Source of the DNA: Nostoc sp. S4
GTDB lineage: Bacteria; Cyanobacteriota; Cyanobacteriia; Cyanobacteriales; Nostocaceae
Direction: 5' to 3'
Assembly (NCBI GenBank): GCA_029379225.1
Contig: JAQYWR010000014.1
Location: 1-64,000, forward strand
Length of the DNA stretch: 64,000 nucleotides
The translations under genes and the position numbers were made by a program. Shown here piece by piece: positions 1-9,550 of this stretch. The notes beneath the pieces were generated by a model, which was given only the letters and a program-made list of their open reading frames with translations, was not told where the DNA came from and ran no database searches. Position 1 is the first letter of the stretch; every line of letters starts with the position of its first letter.

Positions 1-12
1 CCTTTGTGAGGG

Positions 13-427
13 TTGGCAGCTTGCAAAAAACACTTAACGGGAAAAGTCAGGTTGATAAAAATTCCTGAATCGAATCATGCCGTACAATTTAGTGTCCTGC
101 TTTCAGGCAGAGCTGTTGATGAATACGGAGGACAGGTTGGAGAAGGATACACACTCATCTCTGGTAGTGGTGTGCAACGAAAAATGACTATAGAGAGGGC
201 AAAATCCCGTCTGGTAAGTGTTAATATCGAACTGCCACCCGATCTCCTAATAACTTTTTCCCTGATGACGATGGACAAATTCCTCCCCAGTTGAGGCTGC
301 TGGCACATGAAAAGCTAATTTGATAGGTTATGCCTACTAAGGACACTTTGTTGCTGCCTTCAAACGCAAGTTTGGCATTACACCAAGTGAATGTTTGTTG
401 GGTAAAAAGTCCCTGACGGGGCTATAG
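13..427 (+). pseudogene. Decayed AraC-family transcriptional regulator
   Basis: Two pieces of an AraC/XylS-type regulator survive in different frames. The first (13-294) resembles the N-terminal ligand-binding part (SGRAVDEYGGQVGEGYTLIS). The second (about 330-427) reads GYAY-stop-GHFVAAFKRKFGITPSE, the classic second helix-turn-helix of AraC proteins, ending at TAG 425-427. The central part with the first HTH is missing, the frame changes, and an in-frame TAA interrupts the HTH. The gene is therefore dead or a remnant. The family call is recognition by eye; the original target genes cannot be inferred. Confidence 0.65.
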
Positions 428-757
428 TTCCTTTTTGGGATAGACAGAACCACCACTGCTTCTCTAAACTATGCTCTATTGCAATTAATAATTATCTGTC
501 ATCAATCAGATCGTGTCGGCACAGACACAAGTCGATTGTGTGCTGACTGCAAAAGCGCAAGGAAGCTCAATTTGCTTTGGACATATCGCTAGAGATGAAT
601 TAGGCATGATATCTGAGTTTTGTTGAGTATTGTGTGAGGAGCAGTATGAAAGACTAATTTCTTTGCCTTGAAGTGCGATCGCTTTATTCTGCCCAGATTG
701 AAAACGATAAACTTTTTATAAGAGTAGTTTTTAGCCAAACTCAAAAGGTATGGGGCA
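428..757. other. Intergenic, nothing recognised
   Basis: This stretch of 330 bases lies between the AraC remnant and the GTPase gene. It holds one HIP1 word (GCGATCGC near 679) but no convincing gene, RNA or terminator. Confidence 0.5.
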
Positions 758-2689
758 ATGGTGCGATTAAAGCTGTGGCAATGGGTTGTATTAGTAATTC
801 CGATCGCTTTCATTATTATTTTCTTACTAGTATCCGCCGGTTTGCAAATCCATGTGTGGGGCATTAATTGGATTTGGGGTGTGTTCACTCTTTTATTCGT
901 TGGTTGGCGTTGGCTACTAGTAAAATGGACTCAACCCGCCCTACAGCAGGTAGAAGCTGTATTAGCCGAAGTCCAGCAAGAATTAGAATCGACAGCAGAA
1001 GATACAGTACTACCACCGGGAAGCGACACCACTAAGCAAGCAGAAGCAGCTTTGCAAGAAATTCTCCAAACCGCACAAAGCGATCGCCCAATTTGGGAAG
1101 ATTGGCAAACTTTTTGGACGCGATGCCAAGATTTGGTTGTAGCGATTGCTCATATCTACAATCCGCAAATTCAATATCCCTTGCTAAATATCTACGTTCC
1201 TCAGGCTTACGGACTAATTCGCGGAACGGTGGACGATGTGGATCTGTGGATGCAAAAGTTATCCCCTGTGCTAAATCAGGTGACGGTTGGACAAGCATAC
1301 CAAGCCTACGAAGTTTACCGGAAGTTGGAACCATCTGCCCGGAAATTCTGGAAAGCTTGGAACTGGGCGCAGTGGCTATTAAATCCCGTGGCGGCGGTGG
1401 CAAAACAAGTTAGCCAAGGTTCGAGTAACCGTGCAACTGAGCAATTATTGGTGAATTTGAGTCAATTATTGCGGGAAGCTGCCCTCAGAAACTTATGCCG
1501 ACAAGCGATCGCGCTCTACGGAGGTAGCACTTTACCAATTTCAGTATCTTCAACTACACAAACTTTACCCAAAGCCAAAACCCAAACACTCAAACAAATC
1601 CTGACTCAAGCCCAACCAGCAGAGGCGGTTGCACAAAAACCCGTGAGCATTCTGCTGGTAGGACGCACGGGTTCGGGAAAAAGCAGTTTGATTAACACTC
1701 TATTTCAAGCAGATTTGGCAGCTGTTGATGTTTTGCCCAGTACCGATCGGATTCAGAATTACCAATGGCACTCTCAAAGCGGGGAAAGTCTGACGCTTTG
1801 GGACACACCTGGTTACGAGCAAGTCAAGCGTACAGATTTACGAAATTTAGTGCTTGATTATGCTGACAACGCAGATTTGCTGCTGTTAGTAACCCCAGCC
1901 CTAGATCCTGCTCTACAAATGGATGTAGACTTTCTCCAAGACGTGAAAGCGGAAATTCCAGATTTACCAGCGATCGCAGTTGTCACCCAGGTAGATCGTC
2001 TGCGTCCAATCCGGGAATGGCAACCGCCTTATAATTGGCAATGGGGCGATCGTTCCAAGGAAATTGCGATTCGCGAAGCCACTGAGTACCGCGCTAAGCA
2101 GCTGCAAAACTTCTCTAACCTAGTTCTACCCGTGGTTACAGCTGACAACAAAACACGTCGAGTCGCTTGGGGAGTAGAAGCGCTATCGTTGGGATTAGTA
2201 AATGCGATCGCCCCTAGTAAGCAACTGCGTCTGGCTCGTTTTTTGCGTAACCTAGAAGCCCGCACCGTTGCTGCTGCAAAAATCATCGACCATTACACTT
2301 TTCAAATGGCGACAACGCAGGGATTAACGTCACTGCTCAAAAGTCCCGTCCTTCAGTTTATTTCGACGCTATCAACTGGCTCTCCAACCTTGGCTTATCT
2401 GCTAGCAGAACAAATCCCCGTGGAACAGCTACCAATTGTAATTGGTAAACTCCAAATGGCCTATGACCTGTTCTCACTTTTGCATACAGGTAACTCTAAC
2501 CCGCTCAATTTTGAATTGCTATCTTTGTGGCCATTGCTATTAGAAAACTCCGCTTCACCTGAGCGAAATGCTTGGGCATTTGGTCACGCTTTAGTGGAAT
2601 ATTGGACTCAGAATTTGACAGTGGAACAACTTAGCGATCGGTTCAAGAGCTATCTATCTACATTAAGTCAAAATAGACAGGGCAATTAA
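758..2689 (+). CDS. Membrane-anchored dynamin/Era-like GTPase
   Basis: The N-terminus carries two hydrophobic segments (residues about 7-30 and 33-50), so the protein is probably anchored in the cytoplasmic or thylakoid membrane. An alpha-helical region follows, then a GTPase domain. G1 is GRTGSGKS (302-309), G3 is WDTPG (348-352) and G4 is TQVD (410-413). The C-terminal 150 residues are helical, as in the YcjX/DUF697-type GTPases found in many cyanobacteria. The ATG at 758 is preceded by AAAAGGT. The cellular role is not known; membrane remodelling or stress functions known for relatives would be inference. The GTPase call is firm, the subfamily is not. Confidence 0.8.
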   Translation: MVRLKLWQWVVLVIPIAFIIIFLLVSAGLQIHVWGINWIWGVFTLLFVGWRWLLVKWTQPALQQVEAVLAEVQQELESTAEDTVLPPGSDTTKQAEAALQEILQTAQSDRPIWEDWQTFWTRCQDLVVAIAHIYNPQIQYPLLNIYVPQAYGLIRGTVDDVDLWMQKLSPVLNQVTVGQAYQAYEVYRKLEPSARKFWKAWNWAQWLLNPVAAVAKQVSQGSSNRATEQLLVNLSQLLREAALRNLCRQAIALYGGSTLPISVSSTTQTLPKAKTQTLKQILTQAQPAEAVAQKPVSILLVGRTGSGKSSLINTLFQADLAAVDVLPSTDRIQNYQWHSQSGESLTLWDTPGYEQVKRTDLRNLVLDYADNADLLLLVTPALDPALQMDVDFLQDVKAEIPDLPAIAVVTQVDRLRPIREWQPPYNWQWGDRSKEIAIREATEYRAKQLQNFSNLVLPVVTADNKTRRVAWGVEALSLGLVNAIAPSKQLRLARFLRNLEARTVAAAKIIDHYTFQMATTQGLTSLLKSPVLQFISTLSTGSPTLAYLLAEQIPVEQLPIVIGKLQMAYDLFSLLHTGNSNPLNFELLSLWPLLLENSASPERNAWAFGHALVEYWTQNLTVEQLSDRFKSYLSTLSQNRQGN

Positions 2690-2925
2690 ATTATGTAAGA
2701 AGATGACTTTACCTTTCTTGCTGATGAGCTTTGTTAACTACTCGCAACACCAAGAAGGGCAAACATCATCAAATAAGACACGCTTTGCAGCTTTGAGCGT
2801 AGTTGAATCTAGCTAGGGTTTGCCAAGGTTTGGCGGAGCGATCGCCTCTTGACTGAGTGCTTAAGATTTGGGCGATCGCCCCTGATAAGAGCTAAATTGA
2901 AGTAGGTAGAGTTTTGGGGTTGGTC

Positions 2926-4305
2926 ATGCTTAAGCAACTCATTTTAGAAAATTGGAAAAGTTTCCGTTATGCAGAGCTTCCACTTGACCCGTTGACTGTT
3001 CTGATTGGGACAAATGCAAGTGGTAAATCTAATGTAGCTGAAGCTTTAGAGTTGCTCAAAAGAATAGTTAGAGGTGAGGATATTGAAGTAGCTTTAGCAG
3101 GAAATACAAGTCTTTCCTCCATTCGAGGTGGAGTTGAATGGGCTGCTCTTAAGCCTGAAACTCAATTTATATTAAAAGTACTAGTTCAAGGTGAAGATAA
3201 CAATACAGATTATTTTTATAGTATTACAGTGCAAACTCAACCAAGTGTTCATATTATTAAAGAATTTCTTGAAATACAGAAAAAATCATTAAATTCTCAG
3301 GTAGAGCGTAAAATTTTAATAGATAACAAATTTTTAACTAAAAAATCATATTTATCAGAAGTTAATCACCTGTTTACACAAAGCCAAAAGCAACATGATA
3401 AATTGAAGCTGTTGCTTATTGGAAATAATAATTATCAAGATCTATTGCAAAGACTTAACACAATAGAAGAAAAGATAAATCATCAAGAGCAAAAAAATCA
3501 AGTAGCCATTGATGAGGTAGTAGAAAATATTAAAAAATCAACAAATGATCTAATTGAAAGATTTTATAAAAATGATAATAATATAAATTTGCTTAGTAAT
3601 AATATTAAATTAACGAATATTCTAATTGATAAAATTAGTAATATTTTTATCTTGAATCCAGTTCCTTTTATGATGCGCGATTATTCACGCTTATCTGAAA
3701 TCTTAGAAAGCGATGGTTCTAATATTGCTGGTGTACTAGCGGGATTAAACGGTGAACAAAAAGCCGAAATAGAATCAGCTCTATTAGCCTACATTAAAGA
3801 TTTCCCAGAAGGTGATATTAAAAAAGTATTTGCAGAACCAGTTGGTAGACTTAAAACTGATGCGATGCTTTACTGTGAAGAAGAATGGAAACCTGGAGAG
3901 ATAACACTAATAGATGCTAGAAGTATGTCAGATGGAACTCTCCGTTTTGTAGCAATTATTACAGCACTACTAACTAGACCAGAAGGTAGTCAACTAGTAA
4001 TAGAAGAAATAGATAATGGTCTTCATCCCTCACGTGCAGAATTGCTGGTAAGAATACTACGAGAAATTAGTAGCAAGAGAAAAATTGATATTTTAATAAC
4101 TACTCATAACCCAGCTTTACTTGATGCTTTAGGGCCAGAGATAGTTCCTTTTGTGGTTGTCGCACATCGCGATAAAGAAACTGGAGAAAGTAAACTTACT
4201 CTTTTAGAAGATATTGATAATTTTTCTAAGTTGTTCGCATCATATTCTTTAGGTGATATGACAACTAAAGGTGCGATTGAAAGAAGCCTTTCTCGTAATG
4301 AATAG
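2926..4305 (+). CDS. AAA/SMC-like ATPase (OLD/AAA_21 type), partner of a PIN-like protein
   Basis: The protein is 459 residues from ATG 2926; a TTG at 2914 in the same frame is less likely. It begins LKQLILENWKSFRYAELPL, the RecF/OLD-type N-terminus. Walker A is GTNASGKSN (28-36) and a late Walker B/H-loop region reads VIEEIDNGLHPS...ITTHNPALL. A long charged helical stretch rich in Asn, Lys and Ile sits between them, as expected for a coiled-coil insert. The gene is strikingly A+T-rich compared with its neighbours, which suggests transfer. The next gene starts 8 bases downstream and encodes a PIN-like nuclease, so the two probably form an operon. Similar ATPase + nuclease pairs act in phage defence; that role is inference here. 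Confidence 0.75.
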   Translation: MLKQLILENWKSFRYAELPLDPLTVLIGTNASGKSNVAEALELLKRIVRGEDIEVALAGNTSLSSIRGGVEWAALKPETQFILKVLVQGEDNNTDYFYSITVQTQPSVHIIKEFLEIQKKSLNSQVERKILIDNKFLTKKSYLSEVNHLFTQSQKQHDKLKLLLIGNNNYQDLLQRLNTIEEKINHQEQKNQVAIDEVVENIKKSTNDLIERFYKNDNNINLLSNNIKLTNILIDKISNIFILNPVPFMMRDYSRLSEILESDGSNIAGVLAGLNGEQKAEIESALLAYIKDFPEGDIKKVFAEPVGRLKTDAMLYCEEEWKPGEITLIDARSMSDGTLRFVAIITALLTRPEGSQLVIEEIDNGLHPSRAELLVRILREISSKRKIDILITTHNPALLDALGPEIVPFVVVAHRDKETGESKLTLLEDIDNFSKLFASYSLGDMTTKGAIERSLSRNE

Positions 4306-4313
4306 TTACTTGT

Positions 4314-4838
4314 ATGAGAAAGGTGCTACTCATTGATACATCACTTTTATGTGTTTGGTTACAAGTTCCAGGTAGAGAAACTGCGGGTAATAATGAATGG
4401 GATTATCAGCGTGTAAATCAAAAAATTGAGGCAGAAATCGCTAAATCAACAACCCTGGTATTGCCTTTAGCTACTGTTATAGAAACAGGTAATCACATTG
4501 CACAGGCTAAAACAGCAAATTCAGAAAGTAAACGTATAGCAGCCCAAAAATTTGCCGAAATCATAACTTATGCAGCTGATGAAACCTCACCTTGGGCTAA
4601 GTTTCGCGAGCAAATTGTTCTTTGGGAAGAGGAACAATTGAAAGAGTTAGCCGTTAAATTCCCCAAGCAAGCTGTAGAAAAGACTTCTATGGGTGATGCT
4701 AGTATTGTCATCTTGGGTTGGCATTATCACCAAAAGGGTTTCCATGTAGAATTTTTGACTGATGATCGCAAGCTAAAATCTCAGGAACCACCGCCCCCAC
4801 AGCCACCTACGCGTCGAAGCAGTCGCAAAAAAGAGTAA
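4314..4838 (+). CDS. PIN-like RNase domain protein
   Basis: This 174-residue protein has the spaced acidic residues of a PIN nuclease. They are D8 in LLIDTS, E57 in VIETGN, D128 in MGDASIV and D150/D151 in LTDDRKL, and they would bind Mg2+/Mn2+ in a single-strand RNase active site. The C-terminus is a short proline-rich then basic tail (QEPPPPQPPTRRSSRKKE), unusual for a toxin-type PIN. The gene follows the ATPase gene by 8 bases and shares its A+T-rich character. There is no small antitoxin-like gene beside it, so the ATPase is the obvious partner. The fold is inferred from motif spacing only. Confidence 0.65.
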   Translation: MRKVLLIDTSLLCVWLQVPGRETAGNNEWDYQRVNQKIEAEIAKSTTLVLPLATVIETGNHIAQAKTANSESKRIAAQKFAEIITYAADETSPWAKFREQIVLWEEEQLKELAVKFPKQAVEKTSMGDASIVILGWHYHQKGFHVEFLTDDRKLKSQEPPPPQPPTRRSSRKKE

Positions 4839-4943
4839 AAAAAACCTTGAGCGATCGCCTTTTCACTACACTTACTACAATCATGGGTGCATCAGCAAGC
4901 TAATATAACGAAGGGTAAAAAAACCTTGAGCGATCGCCTTTTG
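4835..4943 (+). repeat. Pair of HIP1-centred direct repeats between the PIN-like gene and mutS
   Basis: The block GTAAAAAAA(A)CC followed by TTGAGCGATCGCCTTTT occurs twice, at about 4835-4863 and 4915-4942, 80 bases apart. Each copy includes the HIP1 octamer GCGATCGC. The first copy overlaps the stop codon of the PIN-like gene. Confidence 0.75.
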
Positions 4944-5004
4944 CCTCTAACATCACGTTACCATCAGATATTGTGGAATTTCCGTGCGTAACTCGATAGC
5001 ATCT

Positions 5005-7629
5005 ATGACCGCCTCTCACTCTGAAACTCCATCTACCAAAGCCGATGCCAGTACTTTTATTTCTGACCATCGACAGGTAGACCGCAGTAAGCTAAGTCAA
5101 ATGTACCTGCACTATGTCGAGACGAAGGATAAATATCCTCACGCGATGTTACTGTATCGAGTGGGAGATTTCTTTGAATGTTATTTCCAAGATGCTGTCA
5201 AACTAGCGCAAGAATTAGAATTAGTCCTCACTAGCAAGCAAGCTGGGGAACAGGGACGGGTAGCCATGTCCGGCGTTCCGCATCACGCCTGGGAACGCTA
5301 CGCAACGATGTTAGTCGAAAAAGGCTATGCAGTAGTAATTTGCGACCAAGTAGAAGATGCAGCAGAAGCTACTGGTAGATTGGTACGGCGGGAGGTAACG
5401 CGCGTCCTCACTCCTGGCACTTTGCTGGAAGAGGGAATGCTCAAATCAAGTCGCAATAATTACTTAGTAGCGGTGGTAATTGCCGCAAATCATTGGGGTT
5501 TAGCTTACGCAGATATCTCCACAGGAGAATTCCTTACCACTCAAGGCAGCGATTTGGAGCATTTGACACAAGAATTAATGCGCTTGCAACCTTCAGAAGT
5601 GTTAGTTCCCACAAATGCACCCGATTTGGGTAGTTTGCTGCGTCCAGGAGAAACTTCGCCACATTTGCCAGAGTGTTTGCCGCCATCGTTTTGTTATAGT
5701 TTGCGATCGCAAATTCCCTTTGCTCAAGGCGAAGCTAGACCAAAATTATTGCAGAAATTTAAAGTGCGATCGCTCGAAGGACTCGGTTGCGACCATCTTC
5801 CCCTCGCGGTTCGTGCGGCTGGTGGTCTTCTAGAATACTTGGAAGATACTCAAAAAGAAAACCCAGTCTACCTGCAAAGACTCCGCACTTACACTGTTAC
5901 TGATTATTTAATAGTAGATAATCAAACTCGGCGTAACCTGGAAATTACTCAAACTGTGCGTGATAGCACATTTCACGGTTCCCTACTCTGGGCATTAGAT
6001 AGAACTAGTACAGCAATGGGTGGGCGGGCTTTGCGACGATGGTTATTGCAACCATTAATCGATATTAAAGGTATTCGGGCCCGACAAGACACCATCGAAG
6101 AATTGATGGAAAATACACCCCTACGCCAAGATTTGCGCCAGTTGTTGCGGCAAATTTATGACTTGGAACGGCTGACGGGAAGAGCGGGTTCTGGTACAGC
6201 TAACGCTAGAGATTTAGCAGCTTTGGCAGATTCCCTCTCACGCTTACCACAACTATCTCACTTAGTTACCGAAGCACATTCTCCTTTCTTGAAAGCTTTG
6301 CAAAAAGTACCATCGATTTTAGAAGAATTGGCACAAAAATTACATACCCATCTTGTAGAGTCGCCACCAATACAAATAAAAGAAGGTGGATTAATTCGTC
6401 CTGGGGTCAATTCCTTGTTAGATGACAGGAAAGTAACTGTAGAAGCAGACCAACAATGGATTGCTAATTTGGAAGTTGACGAAAGGGCGAGGACGGGAAT
6501 TCCCACATTAAAGGTAGGATTTAATAAAACCTTTGGTTATTATATCAGTATTTCCCGCGCCAAAGCCGACCAAGTACCCGCCAATTACATCCGCAAGCAA
6601 ACGCTGACCAATGAAGAACGTTACATTACTCCTGACTTGAAAGAACGGGAAGCACGAATTCTCACAGCGCGGGATGATTTAAATCAGTTGGAATATGAGA
6701 TTTTTACAGGGTTGCGGGAAGAAGTAGCAGCACAGGCGGAAGTAATTCGCAATTTATCTCGTGCAGTCGCAGCGGCGGATGTGTTGTGTGGTTTAGCTGA
6801 ATTAGCTGTACAGCAAGGTTACTGTCGTCCAGAAATCTTGTCAGGAAGAGAAATCAACATTGTTGATGGTCGTCATCCGGTGGTAGAACAGTCTTTACCT
6901 GCGGGGTTTTTTGTGCCGAATTCGACACAATTGGGTCAAGAGTCATCAGTAATTAGTCATTTGTCATTAGCGGAAGACCAAGAACAAATGACAAATGACA
7001 ATCCTGATTTAATCATCCTCACCGGGCCAAACGCTAGCGGTAAAAGTTGTTATTTGCGTCAGGTGGGATTGATTCAATTAATGGCGCAAATCGGTAGTTT
7101 TGTACCAGCTAAATTTGCCAAATTGGGAATCTGCGATCGCATTTTCACCCGTGTCGGTGCGGTGGATGATTTGGCAACTGGTCAATCAACATTTATGGTG
7201 GAGATGAATGAAACAGCAAATATTCTCAACCATGCCACATCTAGGTCGTTGGTATTGTTAGATGAAATTGGCCGGGGAACGGCAACATTTGATGGTCTTT
7301 CCATTGCTTGGGCGGTGGCAGAATATATTGCAGTAGAAATTCGGGCGCGAACAATTTTTGCCACTCATTACCACGAATTAAATGAACTAGCTAGTATTTT
7401 GCCGAATGTAGCTAACTATCAAGTGACAGTCAAAGAATTACCCGACCAAATTATCTTTTTGCACCAAGTCCAACCAGGAGGCGCTGATAAATCCTATGGA
7501 ATTGAAGCTGGAAGATTGGCGGGTTTACCAGCGGTAGTGATTCAACGAGCAAAACAAGTAATGGGGCAAATTGAGAAACATAGTAAGATTGCGATCGGTT
7601 TACAAAATTTGGATGGAACTGTTGATTAA
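5005..7629 (+). CDS. mutS: DNA mismatch repair ATPase MutS
   Basis: MutS recognises mismatches and starts repair. The mismatch-binding Phe-x-Glu motif is present as GDFFECY (F56, E58 region). The ATPase domain has Walker A GPNASGKS (from residue 674), [12 protein letters not shown] and the THYHEL motif. ATG 5005 was chosen because it gives MTASHSE followed by the conserved [14 protein letters not shown]; a GTG at 4984 is an alternative start. The full length (874 residues) is normal for MutS apart from a short low-complexity stretch before the Walker A region. That stretch is encoded by an intergenic-type repeat (listed separately). The gene stands alone; no mutL is in the window. Confidence 0.96.
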   Translation: MTASHSETPSTKADASTFISDHRQVDRSKLSQMYLHYVETKDKYPHAMLLYRVGDFFECYFQDAVKLAQELELVLTSKQAGEQGRVAMSGVPHHAWERYATMLVEKGYAVVICDQVEDAAEATGRLVRREVTRVLTPGTLLEEGMLKSSRNNYLVAVVIAANHWGLAYADISTGEFLTTQGSDLEHLTQELMRLQPSEVLVPTNAPDLGSLLRPGETSPHLPECLPPSFCYSLRSQIPFAQGEARPKLLQKFKVRSLEGLGCDHLPLAVRAAGGLLEYLEDTQKENPVYLQRLRTYTVTDYLIVDNQTRRNLEITQTVRDSTFHGSLLWALDRTSTAMGGRALRRWLLQPLIDIKGIRARQDTIEELMENTPLRQDLRQLLRQIYDLERLTGRAGSGTANARDLAALADSLSRLPQLSHLVTEAHSPFLKALQKVPSILEELAQKLHTHLVESPPIQIKEGGLIRPGVNSLLDDRKVTVEADQQWIANLEVDERARTGIPTLKVGFNKTFGYYISISRAKADQVPANYIRKQTLTNEERYITPDLKEREARILTARDDLNQLEYEIFTGLREEVAAQAEVIRNLSRAVAAADVLCGLAELAVQQGYCRPEILSGREINIVDGRHPVVEQSLPAGFFVPNSTQLGQESSVISHLSLAEDQEQMTNDNPDLIILTGPNASGKSCYLRQVGLIQLMAQIGSFVPAKFAKLGICDRIFTRVGAVDDLATGQSTFMVEMNETANILNHATSRSLVLLDEIGRGTATFDGLSIAWAVAEYIAVEIRARTIFATHYHELNELASILPNVANYQVTVKELPDQIIFLHQVQPGGADKSYGIEAGRLAGLPAVVIQRAKQVMGQIEKHSKIAIGLQNLDGTVD
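6941..7000 (+). repeat. Dispersed intergenic-type repeat inside mutS
   Basis: This segment contains TTAGTCATTTGTCATTAG and then AACAAATGACAAATGAC, the same words that fill spacers near 26520-26595, 29500-29565 and 57070-57175. It has 60 bases, keeps the frame and adds about 20 residues ([18 protein letters not shown] region) just before the MutS Walker A. Confidence 0.7.
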
Positions 7630-7844
7630 TTAATTATTTCTTTGCGTTGAAAGATTAGTATTTGTAAGCTGTTCCACATTTAACTTGCACCTGGTTGGAT
7701 TATTGCTTAATTGCTCTATTCCTCTGGCCATCTCCTTGTTTCCCCATCTCTCCATCAGCCAAAACACATGCATTTCTGGTTTTATAGCTTATTACCAGTT
7801 GTTAGCCAATTACAATCAACTTAGTTTATTTAGGTACATCTGGT

Positions 7845-8525
7845 TCAATTCAAACTCGAAGTTTGCCGTCCACCTAAGCGTTGTCCTGAGGCTGTAGGTA
7901 AAACATTAATAGATATAGTTGCATAAGCACCTTGTTTTTGGCCACTTATAATCAAGCGAATGAAATCTCCTAAACCTTCAAGTAATCGAGCATTACGTAA
8001 AACACCGCAATCTACTGCTAAAAATCCTATTTCTTGTGCAAGCCCCATCACTGTTTTTCTAGCTTGCTCATTATCTCCGGCGACAAAAACAGAAACCCCA
8101 TAATTTTTTAGCGGTTCAGGTGCTAATTCAAAAACTTCTTGCGCCATCGTATTAAAAGCTTTTACCACCCGTGCCTGAGGTACATCTTGAGCAAGCTTTT
8201 CGGCTAAAGATTCTACTATTGGGGGATAAGCAAATCCTTCAGGAATATCTTGATTATTACAATCAATAATAATTTTACTATCGAGAACTTCAGGATGAGA
8301 AAGCAACTGTTTGGGCATAATGCTGCGTGCTGTCCACAAAATTACATCAGCAAACGCCGCCGCCTGTTCGTTTGTACCACCTTGGGCTTTGCGTCTGGCG
8401 AACTCTGCTGTTGCTTTTCCTTTTTCGACATCACGGGAGCCAAAAAATACTTCATGCCCCTGCTCTGCCCAGAGAATACCTAGAGAGCGTCCCATGTTTC
8501 CAGTGCCAACAATTCCAATCTTCAT
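7845..8525 (-). CDS. NADPH-dependent F420-reductase-like oxidoreductase
   Basis: The protein starts MKIGIVGTGNMGRSLGILWA, a Rossmann GxGxxG nucleotide-binding site at residues 6-11, followed by FGSRD, typical of NADP preference. Later segments (IIDCNNQDIPEG, RVVKAFNTMAQEVF, VFVAGDN) match the NADP oxidoreductase, coenzyme F420-dependent family (Pfam F420_oxidored). Cyanobacteria of this type are not known to rely on F420 for this enzyme, so the true cofactor partner is uncertain. It is convergent with mutS and divergent from the Uma2 gene. Length (226) is usual for the family. Confidence 0.82.
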   Translation of the reverse strand: MKIGIVGTGNMGRSLGILWAEQGHEVFFGSRDVEKGKATAEFARRKAQGGTNEQAAAFADVILWTARSIMPKQLLSHPEVLDSKIIIDCNNQDIPEGFAYPPIVESLAEKLAQDVPQARVVKAFNTMAQEVFELAPEPLKNYGVSVFVAGDNEQARKTVMGLAQEIGFLAVDCGVLRNARLLEGLGDFIRLIISGQKQGAYATISINVLPTASGQRLGGRQTSSLN

Positions 8526-8597
8526 GAGTTAACCTGATTTCACCCTAGATTGCCAAGAGATTATAGTTAAGGCAGGTGAAGTAGCCACAGAGCAATT

Positions 8598-9203
8598 ATG
8601 ACCACCAACTTACCTGTAGTCACAGAGATTGTACCAATTGTTTTGCAATTACAACCTGCGATCGCCATGAGTGACAATCAGTTTTATGATTTTTGTCAGC
8701 TCAACCGTGATTTTCGCATCGAACGCAATGCTATTGGAGAATTAGTAATTATGCCCCCTACTGGTTCTGAAACCGATGAACGCAATTTTAATTTAGTTGG
8801 GCAGTTGTGGCTGTGGACAAAGCAAGATGGTACAGGTGTAGGCTTTGGTTCCAGTGGTGGGTTTACTTTACCTAATGGTGCAGTCAGATTGCCTGATGCA
8901 GCGTGGATAAAACGCACGCGTTGGGAAGCAATACCAGCACAACTACGAAAAAAATTTGCACCGATTTGTCCGGAATTTGTGATTGAATTGCGTTCTGAGA
9001 CTGATAACTTACGAATTTTGCAAGACAAAATGCAAGAATATATTGATAATGGCACACAACTTGGTTGGTTAATTGATAGAAAACAACGCCAAGTTTTTAT
9101 TTATCGTCCTAATATTACGGTTGAGGTATTAGATAATCCTAAGACGCTGAGTGGGGAACCATTGCTACCTGGGTTTGTTTTAGATTTAAGTCAAGTTTGG
9201 TAA
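8598..9203 (+). CDS. Uma2-family (DUF820) putative endonuclease
   Basis: The 201-residue protein has the DUF820/Uma2 layout: ELVIMPPTGSETDERN, then LPDAAWIKRTRW, then FVIELRSETDNLRILQDKM, and QLGWLIDRKQRQVFIYRP. The acidic and lysine residues D...E-x-[RS]...K resemble a PD-(D/E)xK nuclease core. Cyanobacterial genomes carry dozens of these genes and their function is unknown. It is transcribed divergently from the oxidoreductase. Confidence 0.88.
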   Translation: MTTNLPVVTEIVPIVLQLQPAIAMSDNQFYDFCQLNRDFRIERNAIGELVIMPPTGSETDERNFNLVGQLWLWTKQDGTGVGFGSSGGFTLPNGAVRLPDAAWIKRTRWEAIPAQLRKKFAPICPEFVIELRSETDNLRILQDKMQEYIDNGTQLGWLIDRKQRQVFIYRPNITVEVLDNPKTLSGEPLLPGFVLDLSQVW

Positions 9204-9550
9204 GGAAAAAGACAAAACTTTTTAAGTAATAGAGCATTGAGTCGAGATGCTTGCAAAAACTAAAAGCAGCTAGGAAGCGATGATTGACTAATCATGTCCG
9301 GTTGAATACTTATGTATTACGACTTACACAAAGGCGGGGAGAGGCAAAGAATTTTGAAGTACAAGTAATTAAGCGGTCATGATATAACTAGAGCTTAGAT
9401 TTAAAAGATTTATATTTGGCACCACTAACTCGATCGCTGCGTCAACTATCTTGCTGCTAAATTACTGTATCAGTTTTCCTAGTATAGCAATTTAACATTT
9501 ATATCAAATCAAATATAACCAATTATACCGACGTTGAGTAAGCAGAAATA
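9204..9550. other. Intergenic, nothing recognised
   Basis: This stretch of 347 bases precedes the hydrolase fusion gene. No tRNA-like cloverleaf, terminator or conserved small gene was seen. The end is A+T-rich and could hold the promoter of the next gene. Confidence 0.5.

Noticed and set aside
7685..7897. 70-codon plus-strand frame between mutS and the oxidoreductase
   Set aside because: It is low-complexity spacer translation and overlaps the end of the oxidoreductase gene.
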